NCBI GenBank assembly: GCA_025769875.1
Contig: JAGFNK010000003.1
Span: 372,001 to 436,000 of the forward strand
Direction: 5' to 3'
DNA length: 64,000 nt
Source of the DNA: Russula earlei
Taxonomy: Eukaryota > Basidiomycota > Agaricomycetes > Russulales > Russulaceae
Shown: piece by piece, positions 1 to 11,530 of the stretch
Position numbering within the stretch: position 1 is the stretch's first letter
Layout of the letters: every line of letters begins with the position of its first letter
Translations under genes and position numbers: made by a program
Notes under the pieces: model-generated
Told to the model about the DNA's origin: nothing
Databases searched by the model: none
What the model saw: only the letters and a program-made list of their open reading frames with translations

Positions 1-305
1 AATCATTTACACCTCCTCACTTCTACAGAAAATGAAAGAATGGAAAATTTCAGCACTGGGCATGTACATCGATGACGGGGTGATCTTTGCAGGTGGCCAC
101 AACTGGCACACAGTTGTCGCAAGTTCGCTAAGGCTAAGGCAAGGCGTTGAATGGCTGACAAAGGCGGAGCTCAGCATAGAACCCGAAAAATCGGAGCTCC
201 CACTCCTGTCACGAATGACTATTAGTTTACATATCCATTCTCAGCTGGAGGGGTAAAATACATTTCAACATGGGTGCTATAGCTACTAATCTCATCTCAA
301 ACAGA
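1..305 (+). mobile_element. Non-LTR (LINE) reverse transcriptase fragment, degenerate
   Basis: The reading frame from 32 carries YIDDGVIFAGG, the catalytic Y-x-D-D box of LINE-type reverse transcriptases, followed by a VEWLTKAELSIEPEKSEL stretch typical of fungal non-LTR elements (thumb side of the palm). After about position 205 the similarity continues in another frame (TYPFSAGGVKYISTWVL, ending in a stop near 290), so the copy is frameshifted. It is cut off by the window edge upstream, and nothing downstream resembles the rest of an element. This is a dead fragment lying just beyond the 3' end of the neighbouring MFS gene. Confidence 0.7.
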
Positions 306-402
306 TGAGACTGAGACAGAGACAGACTCATAGACGGTTTTGAAAAATTTTCAGTAAGACATAGTGTGACTCCCCAACTGAGGGCCCTGTCTGGATGAGG
401 AC

Positions 403-2611
403 CTAGCTGGGATATCTCAGCCGCCTCGCGAGCGGTCTTTCGCCCGTAAAAAAAGCCACCACCACGCTCGCAGCAATTATGATCGCCACCGCGATTAAAT
501 TGAGGATTGTCCACCCTTGGCTGGAGCGCTGGAAAATCTGTGGGTGACAGTAAGACGATGGGAACGCTTCGGAGAAGGGCACACGGTCGCAAGTACCTCT
601 CCGCTAAGTACAGGGCCCACTAAGCGATGCAAACAGCGTATTTAAACGGTTGTTGGGACAAAGACGTGTGGCATTATTTAACTCACCGGAAGCACCTATG
701 CCTACCGCAACATTAAATGCACCGTATACGTGGGCGTCTTTGGGAGGTTGTGGTGGTTAGCATTGGACTATAAACGACGCGTGTATCATTCCACGCACAT
801 CCGACGCCGGGGATAAGTCTCGACACTAGAGCAAGCTCCGTTGTGACTGGAGCGACGAATGCCGAGGTCCATAGATCTATTGACACGGGGTGGTCTGAGT
901 CGACCTAAGCTAATCCCATCATTAGGCTGCGATGACTTACTCTCAAATGCAAACGCAGCGACAAAAAGTGACAAATTTCCACGGATGGTGACAGCAATCC
1001 AACATGGAATGGCGAGGAGGAGGCAGAGGAACGAGACCCACTCCACGCCGATATGATCAGCAAACCAACCGGCTATTGAAGGAGCTTCACCAGAACGCGT
1101 CACCATCTCGTCGTACACGTTATCCACGAGAGAGACTGACCTAGCATAGCAGGTGGGGCGGCGGCAAGAAAGATGAGTCCTATTTGGGAAGGATTGAGTT
1201 GCCACGTTCTCTGCAGATGAACAGGGAGGGTGGGCTCTTGAAAACTATAGAGAAACCTACTCAAGATGTTAGGAGTACGGCCAATGATGTCCATGAGGTT
1301 ACACGTGGCGTACCCGCTTACAAGGCTGTTCACAACGGCTGCCACAGCCCGGGATGACATGCAAAGCCCTTTGATGACTTGAAATAATGATATTGGAACG
1401 GGCTGGGTTTGGAATATCAGCGCCTCGTAAGCACCTGGTCCTTGATCAAGCGAGGAGCTAGATTCTTCGGGGAGAGATATGTCCGAGCCTTGGGATTCAC
1501 TTTCAATTGGAAAGTATTTCACGGCGGCGAAAGTTCCGTATGGAGGATCAAGGGGACTAACGGAAGGATGGCGAGAGGAGGTGTTGATGCTGGCAGCAGG
1601 ATCAAATCCCCAGGCCAGTGCTTCTCTACGCTCGATAACGAGGCTCCGACCAACCAAGTCTACTGATACTATAGTGATGGCGAAGAGGCAAGGGCCACGG
1701 ATACCAAAGCGGTCATAAAGGGCACCACCAACTGGGGGCCCAATCAGCTGGCTAGATACTATTGAGATACGCCATAAGTCAAGGACTCGACGAGCTTACC
1801 CTAATGGGAGACCGGACATGGCCAAGCCAAGATAGCCTGTGTACCCTAAGAACAGTCATATCAGGATATTTTAACCATCAACTCACGGCCCACTTTTTCT
1901 TCTGGCACGGTATCGCATCTGGAAGGACGTAAGAATGCCCGTCGGAACCTTCAAGGAAGCTCCTGCCTCACACTAAAGCAAGTCCAGCAGTCCAAACTGC
2001 GGCAGCGCTGATACCTTGGAGTGTGCGAGCAATTGCCATGACCCAATACTCTCCAGACTCCATGAGTAATATCTGAGACCCAGAGAGTGCGAGCAGACCG
2101 ATCATCAAGGTTCCTTTCTAGAGTTCAGTCGCTCGGAGTACCACGCGATGATGGGGGTAGCTGGAAGAGAGTAGATAAGCTACTTGGGCCCAACCGGGGT
2201 AATACACCTCGCACATAATGCTAGACCACTGGACTAGGTAGCAAAAAGAGTGTTAAGATGGCGATTAGTCTCAGGCAGATTTAAACGTACATAAGCGAAG
2301 AGAAGATACCCCGCAAGCACCGATATACCTGAGTATCCAAGAGCCTTTAGATGAAAGGGCATGACTGGAATGATGATGGAATAAATTAAAAAATCCGTTG
2401 CGATGCCTGGAGGCGTCAGAGATGATCATGATTTTCAAGGCGAGCGTTCCAATAAACATACCCATCCCAACGACTAGCATGCGAAAAACAGTTATTCAGC
2501 AGATAGGATGCCACAGGTGGAGAATGATGTACCTAGGGTGATGAACCCCGCGGACGCCCGCCATCGCAATCCGTATGGACAGCCTCGGAGTACTTTGGGA
2601 AGTGTGGGCAT
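403..2611 (-). CDS. Major facilitator superfamily transporter, multi-exon
   Basis: This is a probable 12-TM drug/amine-type MFS exporter of the plasma or vacuolar membrane; substrate unknown. Conserved pieces appear in order on the minus strand: ATDFLIYSIIIPVMPFHL (TM1), a SERLNSRKGTLMIG loop, RTLQGISAAAVWTAGLALV (TM4), GPPVGGALYDRFGIRGP (TM5-6), a long central loop with VIERREALAWGFDP, FQEPTLPVHLQ, AGWFADHIGVEWVSFLCLL, YGAFNVAVGIGASVGPVLSGE and a last helix ending GERPLARRLRYPS-stop at 403. I start at 2611 (MPTLPKVLRGC...), because splicing 2474-2532 joins it to a 12-nt exon (2462-2473, flanking VVGMG) and then to TM1. The frame is short by one base near 2110-2118 (SRK|GTL), so it may be an early pseudogene or contain a sequencing error. 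At least nine short introns are needed. Confidence 0.75.
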
Positions 2612-3217
2612 GAGTACTGGTGGGAGTCGAGAGCGGGGTGCTCAAAGTATTCAATAGTTCATAAAGGCCAGTAAGTACGTCAAGGGTGGCACCTCAGGCC
2701 TCAAGATGGAAGGAAGAGCGTAGAGCCGAATATAGGGCCATCCCATTCTCGTACTGTCATCCGTGGTGTGCATCACAAGTCCATCACGCCTCGAAGTTCA
2801 AGTCCTGCGTGCGTGACTCCCCGAAAATTAGCATCCCAAGTTCCTTGAATCCTTGAATCCTCCTGTATTCGGACCCGACCAGCAACGCAACCGGGCGTGC
2901 ATCGTCAAACGGATATCAACCATAACCCGAAGTTGTCCGTACTTCAAGTTCTGGGAAGCCGACGTTGCCTGGGCTCCACGCGCTACATGTTTAGAGTAAC
3001 CGCAAAACGCAATCAACACGATATCACTGATGGAGCGTGATTTCGGGGTGTTGTTGTCGTGCCGATTGGTTCTTCTTCCATAGACCCCTTTGTAGGTTGG
3101 TTCGAATGGAAATGATTACCTTATAATCACTCGGTGTCACGGCCACATAAACGCCCGTCCTCACACCTACGTTCTCGGCAGTGGGGGGTCCAGTTGCCCA
3201 CACCGCTCAAGCTCGTC
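2612..3217. other. Divergent intergenic region (MFS / Fpg)
   Basis: This 606-bp gap separates the divergent starts of the MFS transporter and the Fpg gene and should hold both promoters. I see no convincing ORF, RNA gene or repeat in it. Confidence 0.5.
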
Positions 3218-4700
3218 ATGCCGGAACTCCCAGGTCAATGCATCTCCCGTTTGAATTTGAGTCTTTCCAGCCGCGCGGACGCCAGTGCTGACCTTCACGC
3301 CGTTCAGAGGTCGAGCGGGCCGCAGCACTCTTGCGCTCCATAGGGCTTGACAAGCAAATAAAGCAAGTGGAAACGGCTGATGACGGTATCGTATATGCGG
3401 GCGTGACTAATGAAGTGTTTGTATGTATGATCCCTTACCCACCGTGTCGGCCGGCGGTCACGACATTGACGCTGCGGCCGCACTCGCAGGCCGATGAGGT
3501 TACCGGACGTACTATCAAGGCCGTAGGACGATATGGTACATTGACGGACGTGCAGCAGGGCGCCGAGAGTGTGCTCATGCTCTATTTGCAGGCAAAGTAT
3601 TCTATATCGAGCTCGACGGAGAAGGACGACATCCCGTACTTCACTTTGGCATGACCGGTATGCTTCAGGTATGCATGCGCGCGTTGTGTCTGTAGCCTTT
3701 CCCATCTCGAAAGCGTCCTTTTCTCGAAGGTCAAGGGAAATATTCCCGTGCACTATAGGGAGGCCCCTAGGAAGGTTTCCACAGACTGGCCTCCTCGCTT
3801 CATGAAGGTACACGATCGTCCCCAACCTGCGTCGCGCAACGGCATCTCACCGACGATACGTTTGCTTTTTCAAGTTCATCCTTCATCTCGGCCCTGCTTC
3901 CGGTGACGGAGAAGAGGTAGCGGAAGTCGCGTTCCTCGATGCCCGCAGGCTCGGTCGGATTCGTTTATGCCAGTCGCCGCTCGCCGAACCGCCCATCTGT
4001 AAGATGGGCTTCGACCCCATCTTGTCCATGCCGGACCTGGCGGATTTTAGCAGAGGGGTGCTTAAAAGGACCTGTCCGATCAAGGCACTCTTGCTGGACC
4101 AATCCTTTAGCGCTGGTGTAGGCAACTGGGTCGCAGGTGAAGGCTCCATCCGAGCCGTATAATTATTGTCGGGTCCCGTGACAGTGTTCCAGACGAAGTC
4201 CTGTATCACGCCAGGATCCACCCAGAACAGCGCTGTAACTCGCTCTCGGAGGGGCAAGTTCTAGCTTTGCATCTGCAGATCAGGCATGTCTGTACATTCG
4301 CTGTCGAGGTGAACGCGGACTCTTCCAAATTCCCCGATGATTGGTTGTTCAAGCATCGTTGGGTAAATACGACTCCAACCCTCTCGCCTCAATTCCAAGG
4401 TATTGACATCGTCGTGAAAGGGAAAAGGGAAAAGGGCAAAGGAAGGTGACGATCCGACGCTGAATTTGGTGAGCTTGCTTGTCTGCATGAATGCACACTG
4501 TGTCATGTGTCGCGCGCATTTAGCCAGACGGACGACCAGCAACTATCAAATGGGTCACCGTGGGTGGTCGTACTTCGGCGTACGTTGCGGAGCTGCAACA
4601 TCATGGGAGAGAGAGAACCACTCAAAAACCCAGGAAGGTACGAATGGCCAAAGCGATAGGCAACCCAATCGAGCTGAGATGTCCGTCCATAGAGCGCTGA
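3218..4700 (+). CDS. Formamidopyrimidine-DNA glycosylase (Fpg/MutM family)
   Basis: This is a base-excision-repair enzyme that removes oxidised purines (8-oxoG, FapyG) and cleaves AP sites, acting in the nucleus and possibly mitochondria. Exon 1 is only 16 nt (3218-3233). Splicing to 3308 gives MPELPEVERAAALL, whose Pro2/Glu3 are the catalytic Schiff-base and acid residues of the family. Later exons give GRTIKAVGRYGK, LHFGMTGMLQ, FLDARRLGRIRL, LGFDPILS-like MGFDPILSMPDL, KALLLDQSFSAGVGNWVAD, LYHARIHPEQRC, then LPDGRPATIKWVTVGGRTSAYV. The C-terminal domain resembles the zincless Fpg of plants and fungi: no CxxC zinc finger is visible. About seven GT-AG introns are required, all short. The stop at 4698-4700 assumes no further intron after the KPRK segment. 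The gene converges on the Mgs1/WRNIP1 gene. Confidence 0.9.
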
Positions 4701-4983
4701 CGCAGGTGAATCCCCGTCATCTCCCGCAAGCGAGGCACTACCTACAACCAGAAAACGTATAAAAAAGGTCGGCGACCCTCCAATATATGCCCTGATAACG
4801 AATCGTTTAGCCCCACACAGGAAACATCAACGACGCGCAAAAGGCGACGATGGTAGACACTCTATTATATACCACATGTACATGTAAATAATATACGGGA
4901 TGATACAGTATATTTCATTACGATGTCCCAGTCCATGCTGATAATAACACTGTGCTCGCATAGCGTTGATAACTTTTCTCAGC

Positions 4984-7329
4984 TCAGCATGAGGATGACC
5001 GTCCCGCCCAAGCTTGCCCCCCATTTTCGATCACCTCCCACTGCCTCAATGCGTCCTCATCCCATTTCTTCCCTGTCACATCCCCTTCCTTACGCAGTAT
5101 CGTCTCCTCACGCATTCGCGGTGGCAGATACTCATTGGTAACTGGGTGCCTGGGGTTTTCACATCAGCACTGATGATGACATTCACCTGGTTGGAGGTCC
5201 CTTACGCAAATTGAGGCTGATATTTATACATCTCCCCATACCCGAGTTCCTTCATCAGGCGGGTCGGCGCATTTCGCAAGGAGATCGGTACTGGCAGGGT
5301 CATGTCTTGCTTAGCGAGCTCCACGGCACGATTGTATCCCTCTAGCGCGCGGGTTGATTTGGGTGCCTCCGAGAGGTAGGTCACCGCGTGCGCGAGGTTG
5401 ATGCGGCATTCTGGCATCCCGATTACCTGACAGGCCTGTAGTGCTGCCATTGCCTATTCGGATACGAAGTAAGCGCAATCACAGCCATTCTTTGGGCGAG
5501 GCAATACTTACGAGAGGAAGGGCGTGTGGATCAGCCATTCCGATGTCTTCGCTTGCGCAGACAACAAGACGCCTCGCGATGTACATTGGGTCCTCACCGG
5601 ATTCAAGCATCCGCGCCAGCCAGTATAAGGCAGCGCCACCCTGGTCACCTCGTATACTTTTTTGCAACGCTGAAATGAGGTCGTGCCTCGCATCGCCCGT
5701 GCGATCGTAAGACGTAGCCACGGAGCGTTTCATGGTGTCCATCAACGCAGACTCGGGCGTTTCGATGGGTGCGAGAAGAATGTGCTCAAGCAAGGAGAGC
5801 GCCGTGCGCGCGTCTCCTGCCGCTAGTGACGCCATGGAACTGATGATCCGGTGTGTGATATGAGGGTATTTGGGAAATAATGGTGGCGAGGACGCGAGGG
5901 TTGGCGCAGAGGATCCAACTGTGGCATTTGACTGGGAAGATGATCGAGGCGACTCCATCGGCGAAGACGGTGGTGGGGAGGGATGTGCTGAGACCTCTGA
6001 CAGTAGAGCGCGCGGTGTACCTAGTTGGACCGCATCTAGACATCCCTCGTCCTGTTCTGACGACGCAACGCGTGCAATGGCCCTCGTAATGATCTGAGTG
6101 ATTTCCTCGTCGGTCAGTCGCTCGAGTACAAATACCCTTCAGTCGCATCAGGGAGGAAGCGTTCGGGTGAGATCAGCGTTCCTTACCGGCATCGACTTAG
6201 TAATGCCCCATTTAGTTTAAAAGATGGATTTTCCGTTGTCGCTCCTATGAGCTTATTGCTCCGCTTGAGAACCCTCCATAGATCAGTCGGAAGAGGGCGC
6301 GGTCATACCTGTACAGTGCCACGCTCTAGAAATGGAAGAAATACGTCCTTGGCCAGGTATTAGTGCGACACAGGATCAGCGTTGCAGGACGGCAATACCT
6401 GCTGCGATCGTGTGAAGCGATGGATCTCGTCAAGGAAAACGACGGTACGGCTGGCGGACGACGCTCAGCCTTTTTGCTCATATCGGGGCCCTTGTCGTCA
6501 ACTCACCGTCCTGTCAGCTGGAGGGTGCTCTTCGCCTCGTCGAAGATCGGGCGGACATCGTTGATACCCACGACAGTCGCGCTAAGTTCCCTGAAGTTCG
6601 CGTTCGTGCGTTTGGCGAACAGCCGAGCCAGCGTCGTCTTGCCGCAACTGAAGGGCGTCGGTCAGCGCTGCCGCCGCGCGGGGACGGGGGGAAACGTAGG
6701 CGCGGTTCACCCAGGTGGGCCCCACAGGATGGCGCTCCCCAACGCGCCCCTCTCGACGAGGGTCGAGAGGAGGGAACCGGGGCCGGTCAGGTGGGCCTGG
6801 CCGACAAACTCGTCCAACGTGTTCGGTCGCAGTCGCTCGGCTAGTGGGGACGCCGCCTGCAGGCGCGATCCGACCGTTTGCTTGCTCCGCTTGGCCGATG
6901 AGGACGATGACGTTTGAGCAGAAGAAGATCGAGGGGGGTCCCCCGGCGGTGGCTTCCGCTTCGGAGGCGCTCTGTCGGTCGCAGGGCGTTGACCCGGTGG
7001 CTGGGAAGAAGATGGATCGTCGTTTCCGATGCGGCCACGGGTCTTGAAGATTGGCGCAACGGGTCGCGCTGACGATGTCCGCGTCTTTTGCGGGGTTGAG
7101 GGACCAGGTATGGCGTCCCTGCAGTTGGCGTCGAGATGCCAGTTGATCGACTGCTCAGGCACTTGTCGTGAGCATATCGGACTGTGGTTAAAAGGTGGCA
7201 ACTGAGGACCAGAAAGACAGACAGGAAGGTGTGCCCTACCAAGTGACTGCATTAAGTTGTACTCATGCCTCAGTTACCTGTGAAACCCGCTAGAAAAATC
7301 TCACCTGTGCTGGTGTCGGAACTAGCCAT
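4984..7329 (-). CDS. MGS1: Mgs1/WRNIP1 (RarA family) AAA+ ATPase with UBZ finger
   Basis: This replication-fork maintenance ATPase binds ubiquitinated PCNA. Exon 1 (7305-7329) encodes MASSDTST. A 7-nt exon (7240-7246) between two 58-nt introns then supplies the first half of a UBZ4 zinc finger, CPIC...INWHLDANC (exon 3 from 7181). A Pro/Ser-rich linker follows, then [17 protein letters not shown], Walker [13 protein letters not shown] (split by an intron near 6650-6708), Walker [11 protein letters not shown], sensor-1 [22 protein letters not shown], a helical [15 protein letters not shown] lid and the tetramerisation tail ([50 protein letters not shown]). The tail extends via an intron to NEYLPPRMR and ends at 4984. 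All family landmarks are present and in frame. Confidence 0.93.
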
Positions 7330-8837
7330 TGTCCTGGCTGACTGAGGGAAAGTGAAGGTCTACGCGACCGCACAATCATGCAAGAAGGACACCGTACTAG
7401 TACTTCCCCGCTCACTGTCAGCGCCCGCGCTTGAAAGAATGGCGAAGGTCGCCGCTAGCTCAGACCACCAAACAGGTAAGCATTTCGTAAAACAGTTTGT
7501 GCAACAGCCACATCATGTGGTGGCTCAGTTACGTCAATCTAGCAAGGAAAGAAATGTATGGACCGAGGTGCTGTGCCTAATCAGAAATGACCACTCATTC
7601 CACCCTTCTCGCCCAGGACATCAAGGACGTTTATTTTATTACAATTTTCCAGTAAAAAGATGTCCTGCATGGCGAAAGTTTGTCTCTGACGCTTCTCCAT
7701 GCATGCACAGCTCGAAGATCCCATCTGAACCCCATGATCGCGTGCGCGTCTCGTGCGGTGGGTGTTTGGAGCGTGCCGGCGTCCGATCTGTTCCTCGATC
7801 GCTCGCCTTCCGTGCGCTGCCAAGGGAGGACACAAAGACGTGACGTATATCGTGTTCTCTTATTGAAAGCCTTCCCGGCCCCATGGTCCCTTTGACTTGA
7901 CGGGGGGGATCCCACTGGCGCCCCACCATACTGTACCCAAAGGGCACCGCACGCGAGGCACGTGTTGGACGTGTTGAGCGGCCGAGAGCCTCCTGCGACT
8001 GCGAAAACGTGTCGCGCTCCGTCCCTATATCAAACGGCTCGCGCGGCCGTCGTAGACGCCGTGGAGACACAACAAAGGGGAAACGCACTAAATAATGACG
8101 ACGTGGACGCGTCCTGGTCGATGGGTCGGGCGTCCTCCTGACCTCCTGACCTCCTGACCTCCCCAGTCTCCAGCACATTCACACCCCGTCTCCTCGTAAT
8201 TCAGTCCAACGAACGCGTCGAGGATCTCAGGTAAGTAAAGGAGACAATCGATTGATCCGGGGTTTTTGGTTGGCCCTGTCGGCAATGGCCGAGACAGTGT
8301 CTTTTAAAAGAAATTTTCTTTACACTCATCTCATGAACAAACACGCATTGCCCGTCCGCGACTTGCACTGCTGTCACGGGTGGGTGCTTTCCCCTTTCTG
8401 AAGGGCCGATGCGCTCGAGGCAGTGAAAAGGGGTGGTTTGGCGTGTGATATTGTACTACCGACGGTTTTGCAACTTACCTGCCTGCCTGTTCTGTTTGGT
8501 TCAATGGTTGGAATGTTGCAGACAGTGTCGGACATGCCCACTTATTTTTTTCTATTTCCCATCCACAAATGATCAGAGCTGTCTACTTCTACATTCCTGT
8601 GATTGTGTTGACCGTGCCGTTCAAGGTTATATAGACCAGGCGCAGGCACGAGATAAGGGATTGGGCTAGAGATATTTTCGATTACAGTATGTGCCCTCCT
8701 ACCGGGCCACAACACCAATAATGAGCCATGAGAAATGAAAGAGGATAAAATGACATGACCTGTACGATACCATCTAACGAAGGTGGAAAAAGAGTGTTTA
8801 ATAAGGTAAAAAAAAACCCCGTCCATCCACAAAAGTG
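7330..8837. other. Gene-poor gap upstream of MGS1
   Basis: This 1.5-kb gap lies between the MGS1 start and the 3' end of the next minus-strand gene. Several long frames exist on both strands, but all look compositionally random and Arg-rich. Apart from a short direct repeat near 8132-8163 I see no feature. It should contain the MGS1 promoter. Confidence 0.4.
8132..8163. repeat. Short tandem repeat, unit TCCTGACC
   Basis: Three to four head-to-tail copies of an 8-bp unit (cctgacct) lie in non-coding DNA upstream of MGS1. This is a simple microsatellite-type repeat with no evident role. Confidence 0.75.
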
Positions 8838-11274
8838 TCAGCGCGCCCCAGTAGCTGGCGGATATGGCCCAGGATAGTAGTAGTTCCCCTGCCCTGCTGG
8901 CGTCGGAGTTCCTGGTGGCTGCGTCGTCACGCCGGGACGAAGATGTGGTAGGGTCGGGGTAGCCGTCCAGCTCCCCGGGGCTGCCTTTCCCGCCGTGACT
9001 GTGTTCGCCACCGCGCGCGGCGCGTTCTGTTGTTGTTGCTGGGACTGTTGCGAGTTGAAGAACGAGGCGTACGAAGCGGCAAGCGACGTCGGCGTCGGTG
9101 GCTGCCCCGGGGTTTGGTGTTGCTGGTAGTTGTACCACGAGCCGTAAGTGTTGTACTGCTGCTGTTGGCCAATGTACGGCTGCGATCCCTGTCCTGGCTG
9201 TGCAGTTTGACCAGAGGCCTGGGCGTACGCATTGGGGTAGTACGGGTTCGTACTCGGCGTGTACGCGTAAGCACCTCGGTATTGATTGCCGCCATAGCTA
9301 GGATACGTGAAGTTTGCGTAGGTAGCCTGGGCGGTAGGCTTGTTGGCAGTAGTCGTGGGAGTTCCGCTAGATATAGCAGCTGAAGGCAGGGTGGTTGACC
9401 CAGCGCCCGGAAGTGTGCCGACAGGAATGCTGACTCCTGCTTTGATCTGCAATGTCGTATCGTCACGTAGTGCCGTGAGGTTGCTGGGTGGAAGTGTGCC
9501 GAACCAACCTTCAGACGGTTCGCTCGGAAGGCTGCGGTGTAGCTTGCGAAGGAACTCAGAGGGAGGTATCAGGGAGGAAGTGTCCTTTGTTGAACGAGGA
9601 CGGAGAGACGCGAGGAGAGCTAATGACTCTGTGATGCTTTGTGCTAGAGAGTATTATATCGTAAGGTGCAACCCGGCAAGAGATACGCTTGTAGATCACG
9701 CACCTAGATCCCACTCTTCCGAGGCAACCTCTACCTGGCTAGTCCCTCCGTTCTCCCCGCCTAATCGTTGTGTTTGTAGTTCCTCGAGTCTCGTGATCGC
9801 TCGGTTGTTTCGTTCTAAGAGCTCTTGAATAGTCGCTTCAAACTCCAAAGCGTTCATGACATCTTGAATGGGCGCCACTTGATCTGGTTGAAGAAGTGGA
9901 TCCAACACAATCTGTTGCCCCCCACCTTGATCAATCTCACCATCTGATCGCTGAGAACGGTCACCATCCTGTGAAACCTCCGCCATTTGCACATCTTCAG
10001 CTGTGGCTGAGGGTTGCTCGTGCGGAATAGGTGGTTTTGATGGGAATTCGAACCTGGTTCTCCTCAAGCGAGACCACAAGACCTCTCCCAGTCCGAATCG
10101 TCCAACTTCAACGCCATCCTGCTCGAAAGAGGGTGAAAAACTAGCATTGGGACCATAGTCCAGAAATGAGCCTGTGCTAAGATGCCGTGGACCTGGTAGG
10201 GTGGGTTTCTTAGTATGGAGCTTCCTTGAAAGGGATCCCAGTGTCGGGATGGAAGACCCTGAGGCTTCTGGTGCAGACGCTGAAGGCAGGATGGCGGCGA
10301 GTTCTGCATGAGCAGTGGGTAGATTCTTCAAGTCTGATCCATCGAGAGAAGCGATGTCGGAGTTAAGAGATGACCACCATTCACCCGAGGGCAACCTTTG
10401 CATTAGAGCGTATTTGCGTTTCCGCGGAAGATCCGGAGAAGCGAATGGGGCATCAACATGTTTTGATGAGTCTGCTGTCGTCGAATCATCAGTTGCGACG
10501 GTGGTCGCTTCAGGGTCGGCAGGTATGATGGTCTCGAGATCAAGGATGGACTCTGGGGTGCGGAAAGATGCTTGGTCGAGGAGAGAGAGAGCGAGGTTGC
10601 AGAAATTGAGTTGCTGCGCCGCCGGCGCGGATGGTCGGGAGCGAGGGTGAGCAAATACGGGGAACAAGGGTTGTACTGCGGACTAAAGCGGTGGATGTCA
10701 GTGAGATTGTGGACGAAAGTGGGAGATTGGAGACGTACTCGGAGGACACGAAGGGAATGCCGCGAAGACTCTTTCAGGAGAGTGCGAAAAGAGTAACTTT
10801 GTGGTTGGGGTGATGATTGTGAGCTGGCGGCAACAGGAGAACCTGAGGAATCTGTGGGGAGGGGAAAAACACGATCGAGAAGACCCTGAGTGTCAATCCT
10901 GCGCCACAGAGATGAGAAACGTCGCCAACAACATAACACAAAGCGAACAAAGGACTGACATTTCGAGAATATCAAGGAATTTGTTGTGCGATGTGAGGTT
11001 CAAGTGGGAGGTCACCGGTGCCCTTGGAATGTGCGGAAATATGGCTTGTCGAATCAGAAGGCGGCAGGGACTGGTCTTCAGCAGTGTGGCTATCGTTAAT
11101 GTTGCCATTTCGAGGCTGTTTTGTAGCGGGCTGATCCTCTGGAGAGGACAAAGAGGCACGTTTACGTTTCTTTGTGGGTGACTTTGGTTTGGAGGGGGAG
11201 GGGGAGGGGTGAGATGTTGCAGGAGCATTTGAGGTGTCATCCGAGAGTTTTTGTGAGCGTGTTGTGCGGGCCAT
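8838..11274 (-). CDS. Unrecognised nuclear-looking protein with Tyr/Gln-rich tail
   Basis: I do not recognise the family. The start at 11274 gives MARTTRSQKL, followed by a Ser/Pro/Lys region with a basic nuclear-localisation-like cluster (KSPTKKRKR, about residue 35). Next come a helical segment FLDILEMIDTQGLLDRVFPLP, RTLLKESSRHSLRVL, QLNFCNLALSLLDQASF, KYALMQRLPSGEWWSSL, an acidic/Gln stretch, a coiled-coil-like ELLERNNRAITRLEELQTQ, SEFLRKLHRSLPSEPSEGWFG and a C-terminal 200 residues rich in Tyr, Gln, Gly, Pro (YNTYGSWYNYQQHQ). The composition suggests a chromatin or RNA-associated factor with a prion-like tail; that is inference. At least four introns are needed. The junction between the MARTTRSQ frame and the HNKFLDILEM frame (about 10,960-11,020) is unresolved: either a further intron or an indel. 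Confidence 0.7.
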
Positions 11275-11530
11275 TTAAGAGATGTTTTTAAAGTGGAAAG
11301 GGAAGGGGGAGGTGACGACTGAGAGGAGGAGACGAAAGCTAGTTTGAGGCGCGCACGGTAGGGTGCGCGTCTGTATGCGAGACGCGACTTGACTTGTGCC
11401 GACGAGCGAGTGACGCTGGCTGGCTTGCTTGACTTGACTCTGAGCTGAGCTCTGAGAGGCGAGCAAATGTCTGCCACACCACACAGTTTCCCACGCATCA
11501 CGTGTGTCCATCCTTCACCACCACACCGCC

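Noticed and set aside
227..592. 121-codon minus-strand frame
   Set aside because: It overlaps the last exon of the MFS gene in another frame and has no recognisable protein features.
7639..8178. 179-codon minus-strand frame upstream of MGS1
   Set aside because: Arg/Ser-rich composition without motifs, and spanning a simple repeat. It looks like chance openness in GC-rich DNA.
8927..9466. 179-codon frame overlapping the Tyr/Gln tail
   Set aside because: Arg/Thr-rich shadow of the Y/Q/G-rich coding frame on the same strand.
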